DNA of 64,000 nt from Uliginosibacterium aquaticum (lineage in GTDB: Bacteria > Pseudomonadota > Gammaproteobacteria > Burkholderiales > Rhodocyclaceae): contig NZ_JABCSC020000004.1 in the NCBI RefSeq assembly GCF_012972705.2, positions 62,001-126,000 on the forward strand, given 5' to 3'. Positions 8,745 to 17,416 of this stretch are shown here, piece after piece. The first letter of the stretch is position 1; every line of letters begins with the position of its first letter. The notes beneath the pieces were generated by a model, which saw only the letters and a list, made by a program, of their open reading frames with translations, searched no databases and was not told the origin of the DNA. The position numbers and the translations under genes were made by a program.

Positions 8745-10116
8745 CGGCAGCCTGCGTCGGCGTCTGGCGCTGATCCTGCTGCCGATCCTGCTGGCGCTGC
8801 TGCTGGCCAGCGCTGCCGTGCAATACCTGCTGGCGGTGCGCCCGATGCAGCGCGAATTTGATCGCGCCATGAATGATGTGGCTGTGGCGCTGGCCGAGCA
8901 CTTCGTGGTGGACGATACGGGTGACACCGGCTTCCAGCTTTCTGACGAGGCTGCCGCACTGCTGGATGCGGATGCCCTGGACTACAACTGGTACGCCGCC
9001 TTCAACGAGCGTTTCGAGCGCATCGCGGGCGAGAGCGGCCTGCAGTGGCCGGGGAATGTCGTCAAACGTGGCGAGCCGTATTACTTTGACGCGCAGGTCA
9101 ACGAGCGCCCGGTGCGCGCCGTGGCCATTCTCAAGGCGTGCGGTGCACTCGACTGCGGCGTGGTGCTGGCGGCCACCCTGCGCAAGCGAGGCCGCCTGAT
9201 CCGCGACATGCAGCTCTCTGCCCTCGTGCCGGTGGCGCTGGTGGGCAGCGTGGCCTTCGCTCTGGTGTGGTTCGGGCTGGGCAGTGGTTTGCGGCCGCTG
9301 GTGCGCCTCTCGCGCGAGATCGAGCGGCGCTCGCCACGCGAGCTTTCGCCAGTGAAGTTACGTGACGCTCCGGATGAGGTGCAACCCCTGGTGACGGCGG
9401 TGAATCGCCTGATGCAGCAACTGGGCGAGGCCAATCAGGCCCAGCAGGCTTTTCTGGCCACCGCGGCCCATCAGTTGCGCACGCCGCTGGCCGGTTTGCA
9501 ATCCCGCATCGAGTTGGCGCAGCTGGAAACGCGGGATCCCGAGAGTCGTGCCCGCCTGGGTGAAATCCACGAATCCGCAGTGCGCTCGGCGCGTCTGGCG
9601 GTGCAATTGCTGTCGCTGGCGCGCGCCGAACCCGGGGCCAGCAGTACGGACGCTCATGTGCCGACCGATCTGGCCAAACTGGCCGGTGAGCTGGTCAATG
9701 AATGGGTCCCCCGGGCGATCGAGGGCGGCATTGATCTGGGCTTCGAGCTTGGGGCCGCCCCTTTGAATGGATCCCCTTTGCTGTTGCGTGAGGCTATGGC
9801 CAATCTGCTTCACAACGCGCTCGAATATGTTCCGCGTGGCGGTTGCGTGACCTTGCGCACCGGAGCCGATGCCATGCAGGTCTGGCTGGAGGTCGAGGAT
9901 GATGGCCCGGGCATTCCGCCTGAGCAGCGCAGCCGGGTGCTGGAGCGTTTCGCCCGCTTGCCGGGCTCCCCGGGTGGTGGCAGCGGCCTTGGCCTGGCCA
10001 TCGTGCGCGAGATCGTCGAGGGGCATCAAGGCCGCCTGATCCTGGGAGCTGGCGCGGATGAGCGTGGTCTGAGGGTCAGGATCGAGATCGGGCAGGTGAA
10101 TACGGCTGCCTTATAA
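8728..10116 (+). CDS. Sensor histidine kinase (TctE/QseC-like)
   Basis: 462-residue inner-membrane kinase paired with the regulator upstream. Two membrane segments (about 12-34 and 160-186) enclose a periplasmic sensor of about 125 residues with a close cysteine pair (ACGALDCG). A HAMP-like linker follows, then the H box AAHQLRTPL (about 245-253), N box NLLHNALEY, G1 box DDGPGIP and G2 box GSGLGLAI. All catalytic boxes look intact. The signal is not evident. The next gene starts 24 bases after the stop. Confidence 0.93.
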   Translation: MLRKLSGSLRRRLALILLPILLALLLASAAVQYLLAVRPMQREFDRAMNDVAVALAEHFVVDDTGDTGFQLSDEAAALLDADALDYNWYAAFNERFERIAGESGLQWPGNVVKRGEPYYFDAQVNERPVRAVAILKACGALDCGVVLAATLRKRGRLIRDMQLSALVPVALVGSVAFALVWFGLGSGLRPLVRLSREIERRSPRELSPVKLRDAPDEVQPLVTAVNRLMQQLGEANQAQQAFLATAAHQLRTPLAGLQSRIELAQLETRDPESRARLGEIHESAVRSARLAVQLLSLARAEPGASSTDAHVPTDLAKLAGELVNEWVPRAIEGGIDLGFELGAAPLNGSPLLLREAMANLLHNALEYVPRGGCVTLRTGADAMQVWLEVEDDGPGIPPEQRSRVLERFARLPGSPGGGSGLGLAIVREIVEGHQGRLILGAGADERGLRVRIEIGQVNTAAL

Positions 10117-10140
10117 TGGCCCACCGTTTTTCAGGATGGC

Positions 10141-11811
10141 ATGCCGTTCATGGCCGTAAATCCGTTGTCATTCGTTATCGACAATCTGTTGGCCACTGCA
10201 TTCTCCTTGTATCAGCAAGGTAAATTGCCCGAGGCTGCGCAGCGCTGTCGCTCCGTCCTGCAGATGGATGCTCGTTCGGTCGATGCACTCAATCTGTTGG
10301 GCCTGATTCTGAGCGAGACGGGCCAGGAAGCCTCCGCCGAAGCCTGCTTCCGTGAGGCGCTGCGGCACCAGCCTGAGACCGTCGAGATCTGGCTCAACCT
10401 GGGCATGCTGCTCAAGGCCTCGGGCCGTTTCACTGAAGCACTGGAAGCCTATGACAGGGCTTTGCGCGGCTGGCCGGACATGGCCGCTGCGCATTTCAAC
10501 CGAGGCAATCTCCTGCGCGAACTAGGCCGCCCGCAGGAGGCCGTCGAGGCCTTTGTGCAGGCCGTGCGCTGCGATCCTCAGGATCCCGATGCCTACAACA
10601 ACTGCGCCACCTTGCTGCAAAAAGCACGTCGGCATGAGGAGGCTGTTGCCTGGTTTGACAGGGCTTTGCGCATTGCGCCGGACAATCTCGATCTGCATGT
10701 CGGCAAGGCCGCTTCGCTCGAACAGCTTGGACGGCGAGAGGAGGCCGGCGCAATTTTCGAGCGCGTTCTGGCGTTCCGGCCCGAGCATGTAGAAGCGACC
10801 GTGGGGCGAGGACTGGTGCTGGAAGCTGCGGCGCAGACCGAGGCCGCGCTGGAGTGCTTCACGCGTGCCGCCCAGCGTGATCCGGCGCACTATGCTGCGC
10901 ACTGGAATGCGGCGCTGTGCCTGCTCAAGCTCGGGCGCTACCGGGAAGGCTGGCCGCTGTACGAATGGCGCTTGCGCGAACCTCGGGAGGTAGCTTTACG
11001 CCAGCTGGCCGAGCCCCGCTGGCAAGGCGAGCCGCTCGCCGGCAGAAGCCTGCTCGTCCACGCCGAGCAAGGTTTGGGCGATACGCTGCAGTTCTGCCGC
11101 TTTCTGCCCCAGTTGGCCCGCCAGGGTACGAATATCGTCTTCGAATTGCAGGCCGCGTTGTTGCCGCTGCTGGAAGGGCGCCCCGGGATGGGCAGGGTTG
11201 TGGCCCAGGGCGAAGCACTGCCGGAGTTTGATCTGCATTGCGAGCTGATCAGCCTGCCCTTGTTGCTGGATGTGACGCTGGACACGCTGCCTGTATCCGG
11301 ACCTTATCTCGATGTTCGTCAGGCCCGGCTTGATGTCTGGGCTCGTCGCCTGGGCCCGGCTACCGCGCCGAGGATTGCCCTGGTCTGGCGGACGACCACA
11401 CCTGGCGACCGGATCAAGTCCTTGTCGGTCGATCAGCTCGCGCCGCTCCTGGCGACGGGGATGGAGTTCCATGTCGCGCAGAAGGTGGTCTCCGATGAGG
11501 AGCGCCGCTATCTGGCGGCTTTTCCGAATGTATCCCTCCATGATGATGCGCTCGGTGATTTTGAAGACACCGCCGCGTTGCTTTCACAGATGGACCGCGT
11601 GATATCGATTGATACCTCGGTCGCGCACCTGGCCGGGGGCTTGGGCCGAGAGGTCTGGATCCTGCTGCCGTTCGCTGCAGACTGGCGCTGGCTCGAGGGA
11701 CGCTACGACAGCCCCTGGTATCCGTCTGCGCGATTGTTCCGGCAAAACTCTCCTGGTGATTGGCAGGGGGTTGTTGCTGCACTGACCAGCGTGCTGAATG
11801 AACAGGGTTGA
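10141..11811 (+). CDS. TPR protein with GT9/GT41-like glycosyltransferase domain, copy 1
   Basis: 556-residue cytoplasmic protein. Residues about 5-285 are seven to eight TPR units (for example NLLGLILSETGQEASAE). The C-terminal half has the fold markers of TPR-linked glycosyltransferases: HAEQGLGDTLQFCRF, then DTSVAHLAGGLG and PFAADWRWLEGRYDSPWYPS. It is the first of three tandem paralogs. The W-x-GNP-x(n)-RSM block kept in copies 2 and 3 is replaced here by VWRTTTPGDRIKSL, so activity may be altered. AGGA lies five bases before the ATG. The acceptor is unknown; proteins of this class often modify surface proteins or polysaccharides. Confidence 0.82.
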   Translation: MPFMAVNPLSFVIDNLLATAFSLYQQGKLPEAAQRCRSVLQMDARSVDALNLLGLILSETGQEASAEACFREALRHQPETVEIWLNLGMLLKASGRFTEALEAYDRALRGWPDMAAAHFNRGNLLRELGRPQEAVEAFVQAVRCDPQDPDAYNNCATLLQKARRHEEAVAWFDRALRIAPDNLDLHVGKAASLEQLGRREEAGAIFERVLAFRPEHVEATVGRGLVLEAAAQTEAALECFTRAAQRDPAHYAAHWNAALCLLKLGRYREGWPLYEWRLREPREVALRQLAEPRWQGEPLAGRSLLVHAEQGLGDTLQFCRFLPQLARQGTNIVFELQAALLPLLEGRPGMGRVVAQGEALPEFDLHCELISLPLLLDVTLDTLPVSGPYLDVRQARLDVWARRLGPATAPRIALVWRTTTPGDRIKSLSVDQLAPLLATGMEFHVAQKVVSDEERRYLAAFPNVSLHDDALGDFEDTAALLSQMDRVISIDTSVAHLAGGLGREVWILLPFAADWRWLEGRYDSPWYPSARLFRQNSPGDWQGVVAALTSVLNEQG

Positions 11812-11817
11812 GTGAGC

Positions 11818-13290
11818 ATGAACATCTTTGCGTCACCCCCACAGGGGCAGTACACGCCGGAGCAGGTATTTCGGCTGGCGCTTGAGCATGCGGAGAGCGG
11901 CCGCCTGGCTCAGGCAGAGCAATTGCTGCGCCGGGTGCTGGCCGTGGCTCCCGGCAACCCCGTCGTGTTCGAAGCCCTGGCTTCCGTGCTGCAGGGCTTG
12001 GGCCGGCTGAGCGAAGCGCTGGCCATGATTCGCGGCGCACTGGCGATCCGGCCGGATTCCCCTTCCGCGCACAACACCCATGCGTTGATCCTGCTGGCTG
12101 AAGGTGAGCGGCGGGCCGCCCTCGCTGCGTTCGAACAGGCCTTGCGCCTCGCGCCTGATTATTTCGAGGCGCTGGTCAATCGTGCCAACCTGTTGAGCGA
12201 TCTGCACCGTTTTGAAGAAGCTCTGGCTGCGCTTGACCTTGCCATCCGCCAGCAGCCGGCGCTGGCCTTGCTGCATAACAACCGGGCGCTGGTGCTGCAG
12301 GACATGCGTCGCTTCGACGAAGCCCTGGCGGCTTATGGAGAAGCCCGGCGCCTTGCGCCGGAGTTTGCCGAAGCCCGCTGGAACGAAGCCCGCTGCCGAC
12401 TGCTGATGGGGGATTTTCTGGAGGGCTGGCGCCTGCACGAGGCGCGCTGGCAGGTCGATGGTTTCGCTGCCGCGCGCAATTTTTCGCAACCACTGTGGCT
12501 GGGCGACACGGACCTTGCTGGCAAGACCATCCTGTTGCATGGCGAGCAGGGTTTTGGTGATTCGCTGCAGTTCGCCCGTTACGTTCCGCTGGTGGCTGCG
12601 CGAGGTGCGCGGGTGCTGCTCGAAGTGCGTAAGGGCCTGCGCTCGCTGCTTGAATCGGTGGCCGGCGTTGCCGAGGTGATCGATGCGGGCGATCCGCTGC
12701 CGGCTTTTGATTGTCATTGCCCCTTGATGACCTTGCCGCTGGCCTTTGACACCTGCCTCGAAAGCATTCCGGCGGAAGTGCCTTATCTTGGCGTATCGGC
12801 CGAGCGTAGCCTGTGCTGGCGTGAGCACCTGGCCCACTTGCCGCAGGGTTTGAAGATCGGGGTCGCCTGGGCAGGAAATCCCGCACACCGCAACGATTTC
12901 AACCGCTCGATGCCGTTGGCAAGCCTTGAGCCCCTGCTGCGTTCGGGCGCTAGTTTCGTTTCGCTGCAGAAGGTGCTTACGGAGGCTGAGCGTGGGCTGC
13001 TGGTGAAGTTCGGCGTGGCGGACTTCAGTGCCGAGATCAATGATTTTCTCGATACGGCTGCACTGATCGAGCAACTTGATCTGGTCATCTCTGTCGATTC
13101 GGCTGCTGCGCATCTGGCTGGCGCGCTGGGCAAGCCGCTGTGGCTGGCTTTGCCTTTCGTGGGCGAGTGGCGCTGGCTGCTGGATCGTGCGGACAGCCCC
13201 TGGTATCCCACCGCCCGCTTGTTCCGTCAGCGCTCGCCGGGGGACTGGCAGGGCCTGGTTGCACAGATGCGGCAGGCACTGCCCGCCTGA
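11818..13290 (+). CDS. TPR protein with GT9/GT41-like glycosyltransferase domain, copy 2
   Basis: 490-residue paralog starting six bases after copy 1 stops; a GTG at 11812 is an alternative start. It has fewer TPR units (about residues 15-210), then the transferase-like domain with LHGEQGFGDSLQFARY, VAWAGNPAHRNDFNRSMPL and DSAAAHLAGALGKPLW, ending in the DSPWYPTARLFRQ block shared by all three copies. The GNP...RSM block, probably part of the donor site (inference from conservation between copies 2 and 3), is intact. The tight spacing supports cotranscription with copy 1 and probably with the two-component system. Confidence 0.82.
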   Translation: MNIFASPPQGQYTPEQVFRLALEHAESGRLAQAEQLLRRVLAVAPGNPVVFEALASVLQGLGRLSEALAMIRGALAIRPDSPSAHNTHALILLAEGERRAALAAFEQALRLAPDYFEALVNRANLLSDLHRFEEALAALDLAIRQQPALALLHNNRALVLQDMRRFDEALAAYGEARRLAPEFAEARWNEARCRLLMGDFLEGWRLHEARWQVDGFAAARNFSQPLWLGDTDLAGKTILLHGEQGFGDSLQFARYVPLVAARGARVLLEVRKGLRSLLESVAGVAEVIDAGDPLPAFDCHCPLMTLPLAFDTCLESIPAEVPYLGVSAERSLCWREHLAHLPQGLKIGVAWAGNPAHRNDFNRSMPLASLEPLLRSGASFVSLQKVLTEAERGLLVKFGVADFSAEINDFLDTAALIEQLDLVISVDSAAAHLAGALGKPLWLALPFVGEWRWLLDRADSPWYPTARLFRQRSPGDWQGLVAQMRQALPA

Positions 13291-13329
13291 TCTGCCAACA
13301 GCTTGCCTCGGGTTTTAAAGAGAGATTTC

Positions 13330-15009
13330 ATGACGTATCTGATGAACATTATTCAGGGCCTGCTTGAGCAAGCCGTACAGAGTTACGCGCAAGGCGAGCT
13401 GGCGGTCAGCGAGGCACGTTGCAAGTCCGTGTTGCAGATGGCGCCCGCAGCAGCGGATGCGCTCAACCTGCTGGGCTTGATCGCGGGTGACCGTGGACAG
13501 GACGAAGCCGCAGAGCGGTTTTTTCGCGATGCGCAGCGGGCAGATCCGGAGCATCCGGGGCCGTGGATCAATCTCGGCATGCTCTTGCGGCGCAAGAGCC
13601 GGCTGGAGGAGGCGCTCGCCTGCTATGACAATGCTATTCGCCTGCATGCCAGCCTGGCTTCGGTGCATTTCAATCGCGCCAACCTGCTGGAGCAGATGCA
13701 GCGCCTTGAGGAGGCAGAGGCTGCCTATCTGCGCGCCATCGAACTGGAGCCGGGCGATGTGGCTGCTTACAACAATTGCGGGGCACTGCTCTGGAAAAAC
13801 AAGCGCTTCGAGGACTCTCTGCCGTTCTTCGAACGGGCCCTGGCGCTAGAGCCGGGCAATGCCGAGGCCTGGTTGAACAAAGGGAGTTCGCTCAAGGATC
13901 TGGGGCGGATTGACGAGGCGCTGGCAGCCTTTGCCGAAGCCCGGCGCCTGCGGCCAGCCTTTTCCGAGGCCAGTTTCAATCTGGCCTGCTCGCTGCATGC
14001 CATGGGTAAGGTCGATGAAGCGCTGGCCGCTTATGCCGAAGCGCGCAATGATCCTGCCGGTTTTGCCGAGGCGACCTGGAATGAAGCCCTGTGTCGTCTG
14101 CTCAAGGGCGATTACGCCGAGGGCTGGCGTCTCTATGAATCACGCTGGCTTTCGCGTCGTTTCCCACCGCCCCGCCAGTTCCCGCAGCCACTGTGGGCGG
14201 GGGAGGCGGATCTGGCCGGCAAGACCATCCTGCTGCACGCCGAGCAGGGATTTGGTGATGCCATTCAGTTTGTGCGCTATGCCCCGTTGGTGGCTGAGCG
14301 CGGTGCCCGGGTCATCCTCGCGGCCCATCCGGAATTGATTCCCTTGTTTGAATCGGTGGAGGGGGCTGCTGCCGTACTGAACGACAAAGAGACCTTGCCG
14401 GCCTTCGATCTGCATTGCCCCTTGATGTCATTGCCGCGAGCTTTCAGGACGGAGCTGGATACTATTCCTGCCCGCGCTTCCTATCTGGCCGTGACGCCGC
14501 CGCGCCGTACTGCCTGGCAGGCGCGTCTGCAAGATTTGCCTGCCGGTTTGCGGATCGGTCTGGCCTGGGCCGGCAATCCGGCCAATGTCGAGGATGCCAA
14601 GCGCTCGATGCCTTTGGCTGCGCTCGAACCACTGCTCCGGGCTTGCCAGGCGAGCGGGAGCACAATCGTGTCGTTGCAGAAGGCCTTGACCGAGGATGAC
14701 CGTGAGCGCCTGGAGGCTTTCGGCGGACGGGACTTTGCCGCTGACCGGCATGATTTTCTCGATACCGCTGCACTGGTCGAGCAGCTGGATCTGGTGATCT
14801 CGGTGGATTCCGCTGCAGCGCACCTGGCAGGCGCGCTTGGCAAGCCCGTCTGGATAGCGCTGTGCACGACGGCGGACTGGCGCTGGCTGCAGGAGCGCAG
14901 TGATAGCCCCTGGTATCCCAGTGCGCGCCTGTTCCGTCAGACGCAGGCGGGTGACTGGAGCGGAGTCGTCGCTCAGTTGGTCGCGGCCTTGGCGGACTTC
15001 AGACCCTAA
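13330..15009 (+). CDS. TPR protein with GT9/GT41-like glycosyltransferase domain, copy 3
   Basis: 559-residue third paralog. The N-terminal TPR block resembles copy 1 (both share CxSVLQM and DALNLLGLI), while the C-terminal domain is closer to copy 2 (AWAGNPANVEDAKRSMPL, DSAAAHLAGALGKPVW), so the array looks mosaic. GAGAG precedes the ATG; an upstream ATG at 13303 lacks a site. The gap from copy 2 is 39 bases. The stop overlaps the stop of the convergent truC by two bases, leaving no room for a terminator hairpin between them. Confidence 0.82.
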   Translation: MTYLMNIIQGLLEQAVQSYAQGELAVSEARCKSVLQMAPAAADALNLLGLIAGDRGQDEAAERFFRDAQRADPEHPGPWINLGMLLRRKSRLEEALACYDNAIRLHASLASVHFNRANLLEQMQRLEEAEAAYLRAIELEPGDVAAYNNCGALLWKNKRFEDSLPFFERALALEPGNAEAWLNKGSSLKDLGRIDEALAAFAEARRLRPAFSEASFNLACSLHAMGKVDEALAAYAEARNDPAGFAEATWNEALCRLLKGDYAEGWRLYESRWLSRRFPPPRQFPQPLWAGEADLAGKTILLHAEQGFGDAIQFVRYAPLVAERGARVILAAHPELIPLFESVEGAAAVLNDKETLPAFDLHCPLMSLPRAFRTELDTIPARASYLAVTPPRRTAWQARLQDLPAGLRIGLAWAGNPANVEDAKRSMPLAALEPLLRACQASGSTIVSLQKALTEDDRERLEAFGGRDFAADRHDFLDTAALVEQLDLVISVDSAAAHLAGALGKPVWIALCTTADWRWLQERSDSPWYPSARLFRQTQAGDWSGVVAQLVAALADFRP

Positions 15010-15716
15010 GCCAAGCCGGTTTGCGCAAGGACTGCTGAAAAAGCGGGATCCAGCGGCGCCTCCAGGTCCAGCGTGTGCTGGGTAAGCGGATGCGGAAGAC
15101 GCAGGTGGGTACAGGCCAGCAGCATTCGCTCGCTGCCGAACTGGGTGGTGAAGAAACGGTTGTGCACGCCCTTGCCGTGGGTGGCATCGCCGATGATCGG
15201 ATGGGCGATGTGCTTGAGATGGCGGCGGATCTGGTGGCGGCGCCCGGTCTCCGGGAACAGGCGCAGCAGGGCGTAGCGGCTCGCCGGATAGCGATCCACC
15301 GCAAAGGGAAGCTCCACCGTGGCCAAGCGCTCGAAGCGGGTGCAGGCCTCCTGTGGCGCGGGCTCCTCCTCGGGGCGGGATTCGTAGGGGTCGTACTGGC
15401 GCGTGAGCGGATGGTCGATCACGCCTTGCGCTTCGGGCCAGCCACGCACCACGGCCAGATATTCCTTCTCTACCTCGTTGCGTTCGAAGGCCTGGCCGGC
15501 GAGCGCCAGCGTGTCGCGATCCAGTGCGAACAGCAGCACCCCCGAGGTGCCGCGATCAAGCCGATGCACCGGCCACACCATGCGCCCGATCTGGTCGCGC
15601 AGCAGCTGGATGGCGAAGCGCGTTTCGTGGCGATCGATCTCCGAGCGGTGTACCAGCAGCTTGGCAGGCTTGTTGATCGCAATGAGGTGTTCGTCGCGAT
15701 AGAGGATGTCCAGCAT
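15006..15716 (-). CDS. truC: tRNA pseudouridine(65) synthase TruC
   Basis: RluA-family pseudouridine synthase. The 236-residue product follows E. coli TruC closely through LAINKPAKLLVHRSEIDR, the catalytic HRLDRGTSGVLL (Asp about 53), KEYLAVVRGW, FETGRRHQ-type RHLKHIAHPIIGDATHG and LLACTHLRLPHP. It should isomerise U65 in certain tRNAs. The start overlaps the DUF202 stop by one base (TGATG), which makes it the last gene of the ubiU-ubiV-ubiT-DUF202-truC run. Other RluA members (RluC, RluD) are less similar because they usually carry an S4 domain, absent here. Confidence 0.88.
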   Translation of the reverse strand: MLDILYRDEHLIAINKPAKLLVHRSEIDRHETRFAIQLLRDQIGRMVWPVHRLDRGTSGVLLFALDRDTLALAGQAFERNEVEKEYLAVVRGWPEAQGVIDHPLTRQYDPYESRPEEEPAPQEACTRFERLATVELPFAVDRYPASRYALLRLFPETGRRHQIRRHLKHIAHPIIGDATHGKGVHNRFFTTQFGSERMLLACTHLRLPHPLTQHTLDLEAPLDPAFSAVLAQTGLA

Positions 15717-16009
15717 CAGGCTTCGGTCTTCCGGCGCACCTGCTTGATGCTGCGCTGGATGCGGAGAAAGCGCCAGGCGCCGAACACACCCAGCCCGATG
15801 CCCGCTGCAATGGAGGCAATGCCCAGCCAGTACAGGTGACCCGCAGGAAAAAAGTGCAGCAGGGTGGCGCCGCCAACTGCGAGCGTCACGGCGCTGCGCA
15901 GGTAGGCCAGCAGGGTGTTCTCGTTGGCCAGCAGGGTGCGGTCGATGGCCAGCTCGTCACGCAGGATCAGCTCACTCTGCCGGAAGCGGGCGTAGGGCTC
16001 TTCCGCCAT
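15716..16009 (-). CDS. DUF202 (YidH-type) small membrane protein
   Basis: 97-residue inner-membrane protein. The N-terminal soluble stretch has the family signature ELAIDRTLLANENTLLAYLRSA, followed by two to three hydrophobic segments (about 38-57 and 60-82) and a basic C-terminus. The function of the family is not established. It starts two bases after the ubiT stop and overlaps truC, so it is firmly within the anaerobic ubiquinone operon; whether it takes part in that pathway is open. Confidence 0.85.
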   Translation of the reverse strand: MAEEPYARFRQSELILRDELAIDRTLLANENTLLAYLRSAVTLAVGGATLLHFFPAGHLYWLGIASIAAGIGLGVFGAWRFLRIQRSIKQVRRKTEA

Positions 16010-16011
16010 GC

Positions 16012-16440
16012 TCAGGCGACCAGCTTGCTGAACCAGGCGGGCGGCTCGATCGAGTCGAGCAGGTTCTTGAGGGTCAGGCCCAGTTCGGTGTCGCCCTCGA
16101 TACGCAGCTTGCGCTGGAAGAACAGGGTGTCCGGGTCTTCGGTGCGGCGCAGCAGCTTGAGGTAATCGGCCGTTGCCGCGCGGAAGCTCACGTCTGCATC
16201 GGCGTCTCCGGCTGCCGGGCGGAAATGGCCGTTCACGTAGCGCAGGGTGGCGCGAGCTCCCAGATCCTCGATCACGATGCGCAGCGTACGGCCTTCGAGG
16301 AAGCTGAAGTCGGCCTCCAGTTGCTTCGTGAAGCGGGCGAGTTCCAGGCTGGCACAGAGCGCATCGCTCCAGGGACGCTGGGGGAGCTTCGGGCCGATCT
16401 CGGACAGGAACTTCGGCAGGCGGAAATCAGTGGGCAGCAT
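16012..16440 (-). CDS. ubiT: Ubiquinone accessory factor UbiT (SCP2 domain)
   Basis: Lipid-binding SCP2-like protein required, with UbiU and UbiV, for oxygen-independent ubiquinone synthesis in E. coli. The 142-residue product has the SCP2 core ([21 protein letters not shown], then [16 protein letters not shown] and [16 protein letters not shown]). I start at 16440, where GGAGA lies six bases upstream and the first residues MLPTDFRLP fit the family; the frame runs further up without support. It overlaps the end of ubiV by 14 bases. In the known model it would bind the hydrophobic intermediates of the pathway. Confidence 0.9.
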   Translation of the reverse strand: MLPTDFRLPKFLSEIGPKLPQRPWSDALCASLELARFTKQLEADFSFLEGRTLRIVIEDLGARATLRYVNGHFRPAAGDADADVSFRAATADYLKLLRRTEDPDTLFFQRKLRIEGDTELGLTLKNLLDSIEPPAWFSKLVA

Positions 16441-17314
16441 GTTCGTCTCCAAGCTGGATTCCTTCGCGGCCCAGCCAGTAGCCATCACAGAGTTCAGCCG
16501 GAGCAAGTCCGGCCAGTTGCGTGGAGTCTAGCGCAGCGCCGTCGAGCGCGGCGCGATGCAGACGTACGATTTCGGCGGTGTGGCGGGCTTGTGGACTGAT
16601 GCGCAGACTCGTGACGCCTGCCGACGCGAAACCGGCCAGGTGCGGCAGCAGCGCCTGCACGGCGCCGGACTGGGTCTGGATGCCGTTGATGGCGAGGAAG
16701 TGCTGGCCCTCGCGGGTATCCAGCGCGAGGCCGTCCGGAAACTCCAGGCAGCGGAACTGGCAATCGTCCTTCTTCAGGTTGAAGTGGCGGGCGGTGAAGC
16801 AGCGCGCTGAGAAGGCTAGCGGCAGGCGCCCCCAGGCAAACAATTCGGTCTCGATGGCGCCCGCATCTTGCAACAACTGCTGCAGACGTTCGCCGCTCAT
16901 CTCCACCGGCGGCACCCAGCGCTGCGCACCCATATCCGCCATGAGCTTCAGTGTGCTGGCGTTGTAGATGTTGAGATGCGGGCCGGCCATCCAGCGACCG
17001 CCGCGCAACAACTGCACAGCGCCGAGATCGTTGGCTTCGACGAGGAATTCAGCATTGCCGCAGAGGCGGCGCAGGGTCTTGAGTTCGCTTTCGGATTCAA
17101 GCAGGGCCTGACAGGACAGTACGATTTCCTTGCCGGCCTGTGCCAGTTCGCGGGCCAGGCCGAGCCAGTCATCCAGCCGCACCTGCTGACGGCGGCTGCA
17201 CACCACTTCGCCGAGGTGGATGGTGTCGATGGCCCAGTCCGCCGCTTCGCGATAAAAGGCGAGGACGTCCTCGCGGGGCCAGAAGTAGAGCAGGGGGCCG
17301 AGGGTCAGTTTCAT
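16427..17314 (-). CDS. ubiV: Oxygen-independent ubiquinone hydroxylation protein UbiV (U32 family)
   Basis: U32 peptidase-like Fe-S protein that partners UbiU in the O2-independent hydroxylation steps of ubiquinone synthesis. The 295-residue product has cysteines C39, C172, C185 and C189, in the same arrangement as the four 4Fe-4S ligands of E. coli UbiV. Typical stretches are [17 protein letters not shown] and YWLGREG. Start at 17314 ([10 protein letters not shown]) follows the family. It lies between ubiU, 102 bases upstream across a REP-like pair, and ubiT, with which it overlaps. Confidence 0.93.
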   Translation of the reverse strand: MKLTLGPLLYFWPREDVLAFYREAADWAIDTIHLGEVVCSRRQQVRLDDWLGLARELAQAGKEIVLSCQALLESESELKTLRRLCGNAEFLVEANDLGAVQLLRGGRWMAGPHLNIYNASTLKLMADMGAQRWVPPVEMSGERLQQLLQDAGAIETELFAWGRLPLAFSARCFTARHFNLKKDDCQFRCLEFPDGLALDTREGQHFLAINGIQTQSGAVQALLPHLAGFASAGVTSLRISPQARHTAEIVRLHRAALDGAALDSTQLAGLAPAELCDGYWLGREGIQLGDEHAAH

Positions 17315-17324
17315 GCTGTTATCC

Positions 17325-17410
17325 GTAGCCCGGATGGAGGCTGCAGGCCGCATTCCGGGCGTGTGTCGTGATGGGCGTGGCCCCGGATTTCGCGGCGCTG
17401 CATCCGGGCC
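17325..17410. repeat. REP/BIME-like inverted repeat pair
   Basis: Two GC-rich units, 17325-17360 (beginning GTAGCCCGGATGGAGG, ending CATTCCGGGC) and 17381-17410 (CCCCGGATTT...GCATCCGGGCC), face each other across 20 bases. Each can fold on itself through CCCGGAT/ATTCCGGG-type arms, and together they form an inverted pair. The shape is that of REP-like elements known from pseudomonads and betaproteobacteria. The pair fills nearly the whole gap between ubiV and ubiU. I saw no other full copy in this window. Confidence 0.7.
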
Positions 17411-17416
17411 AAGATT

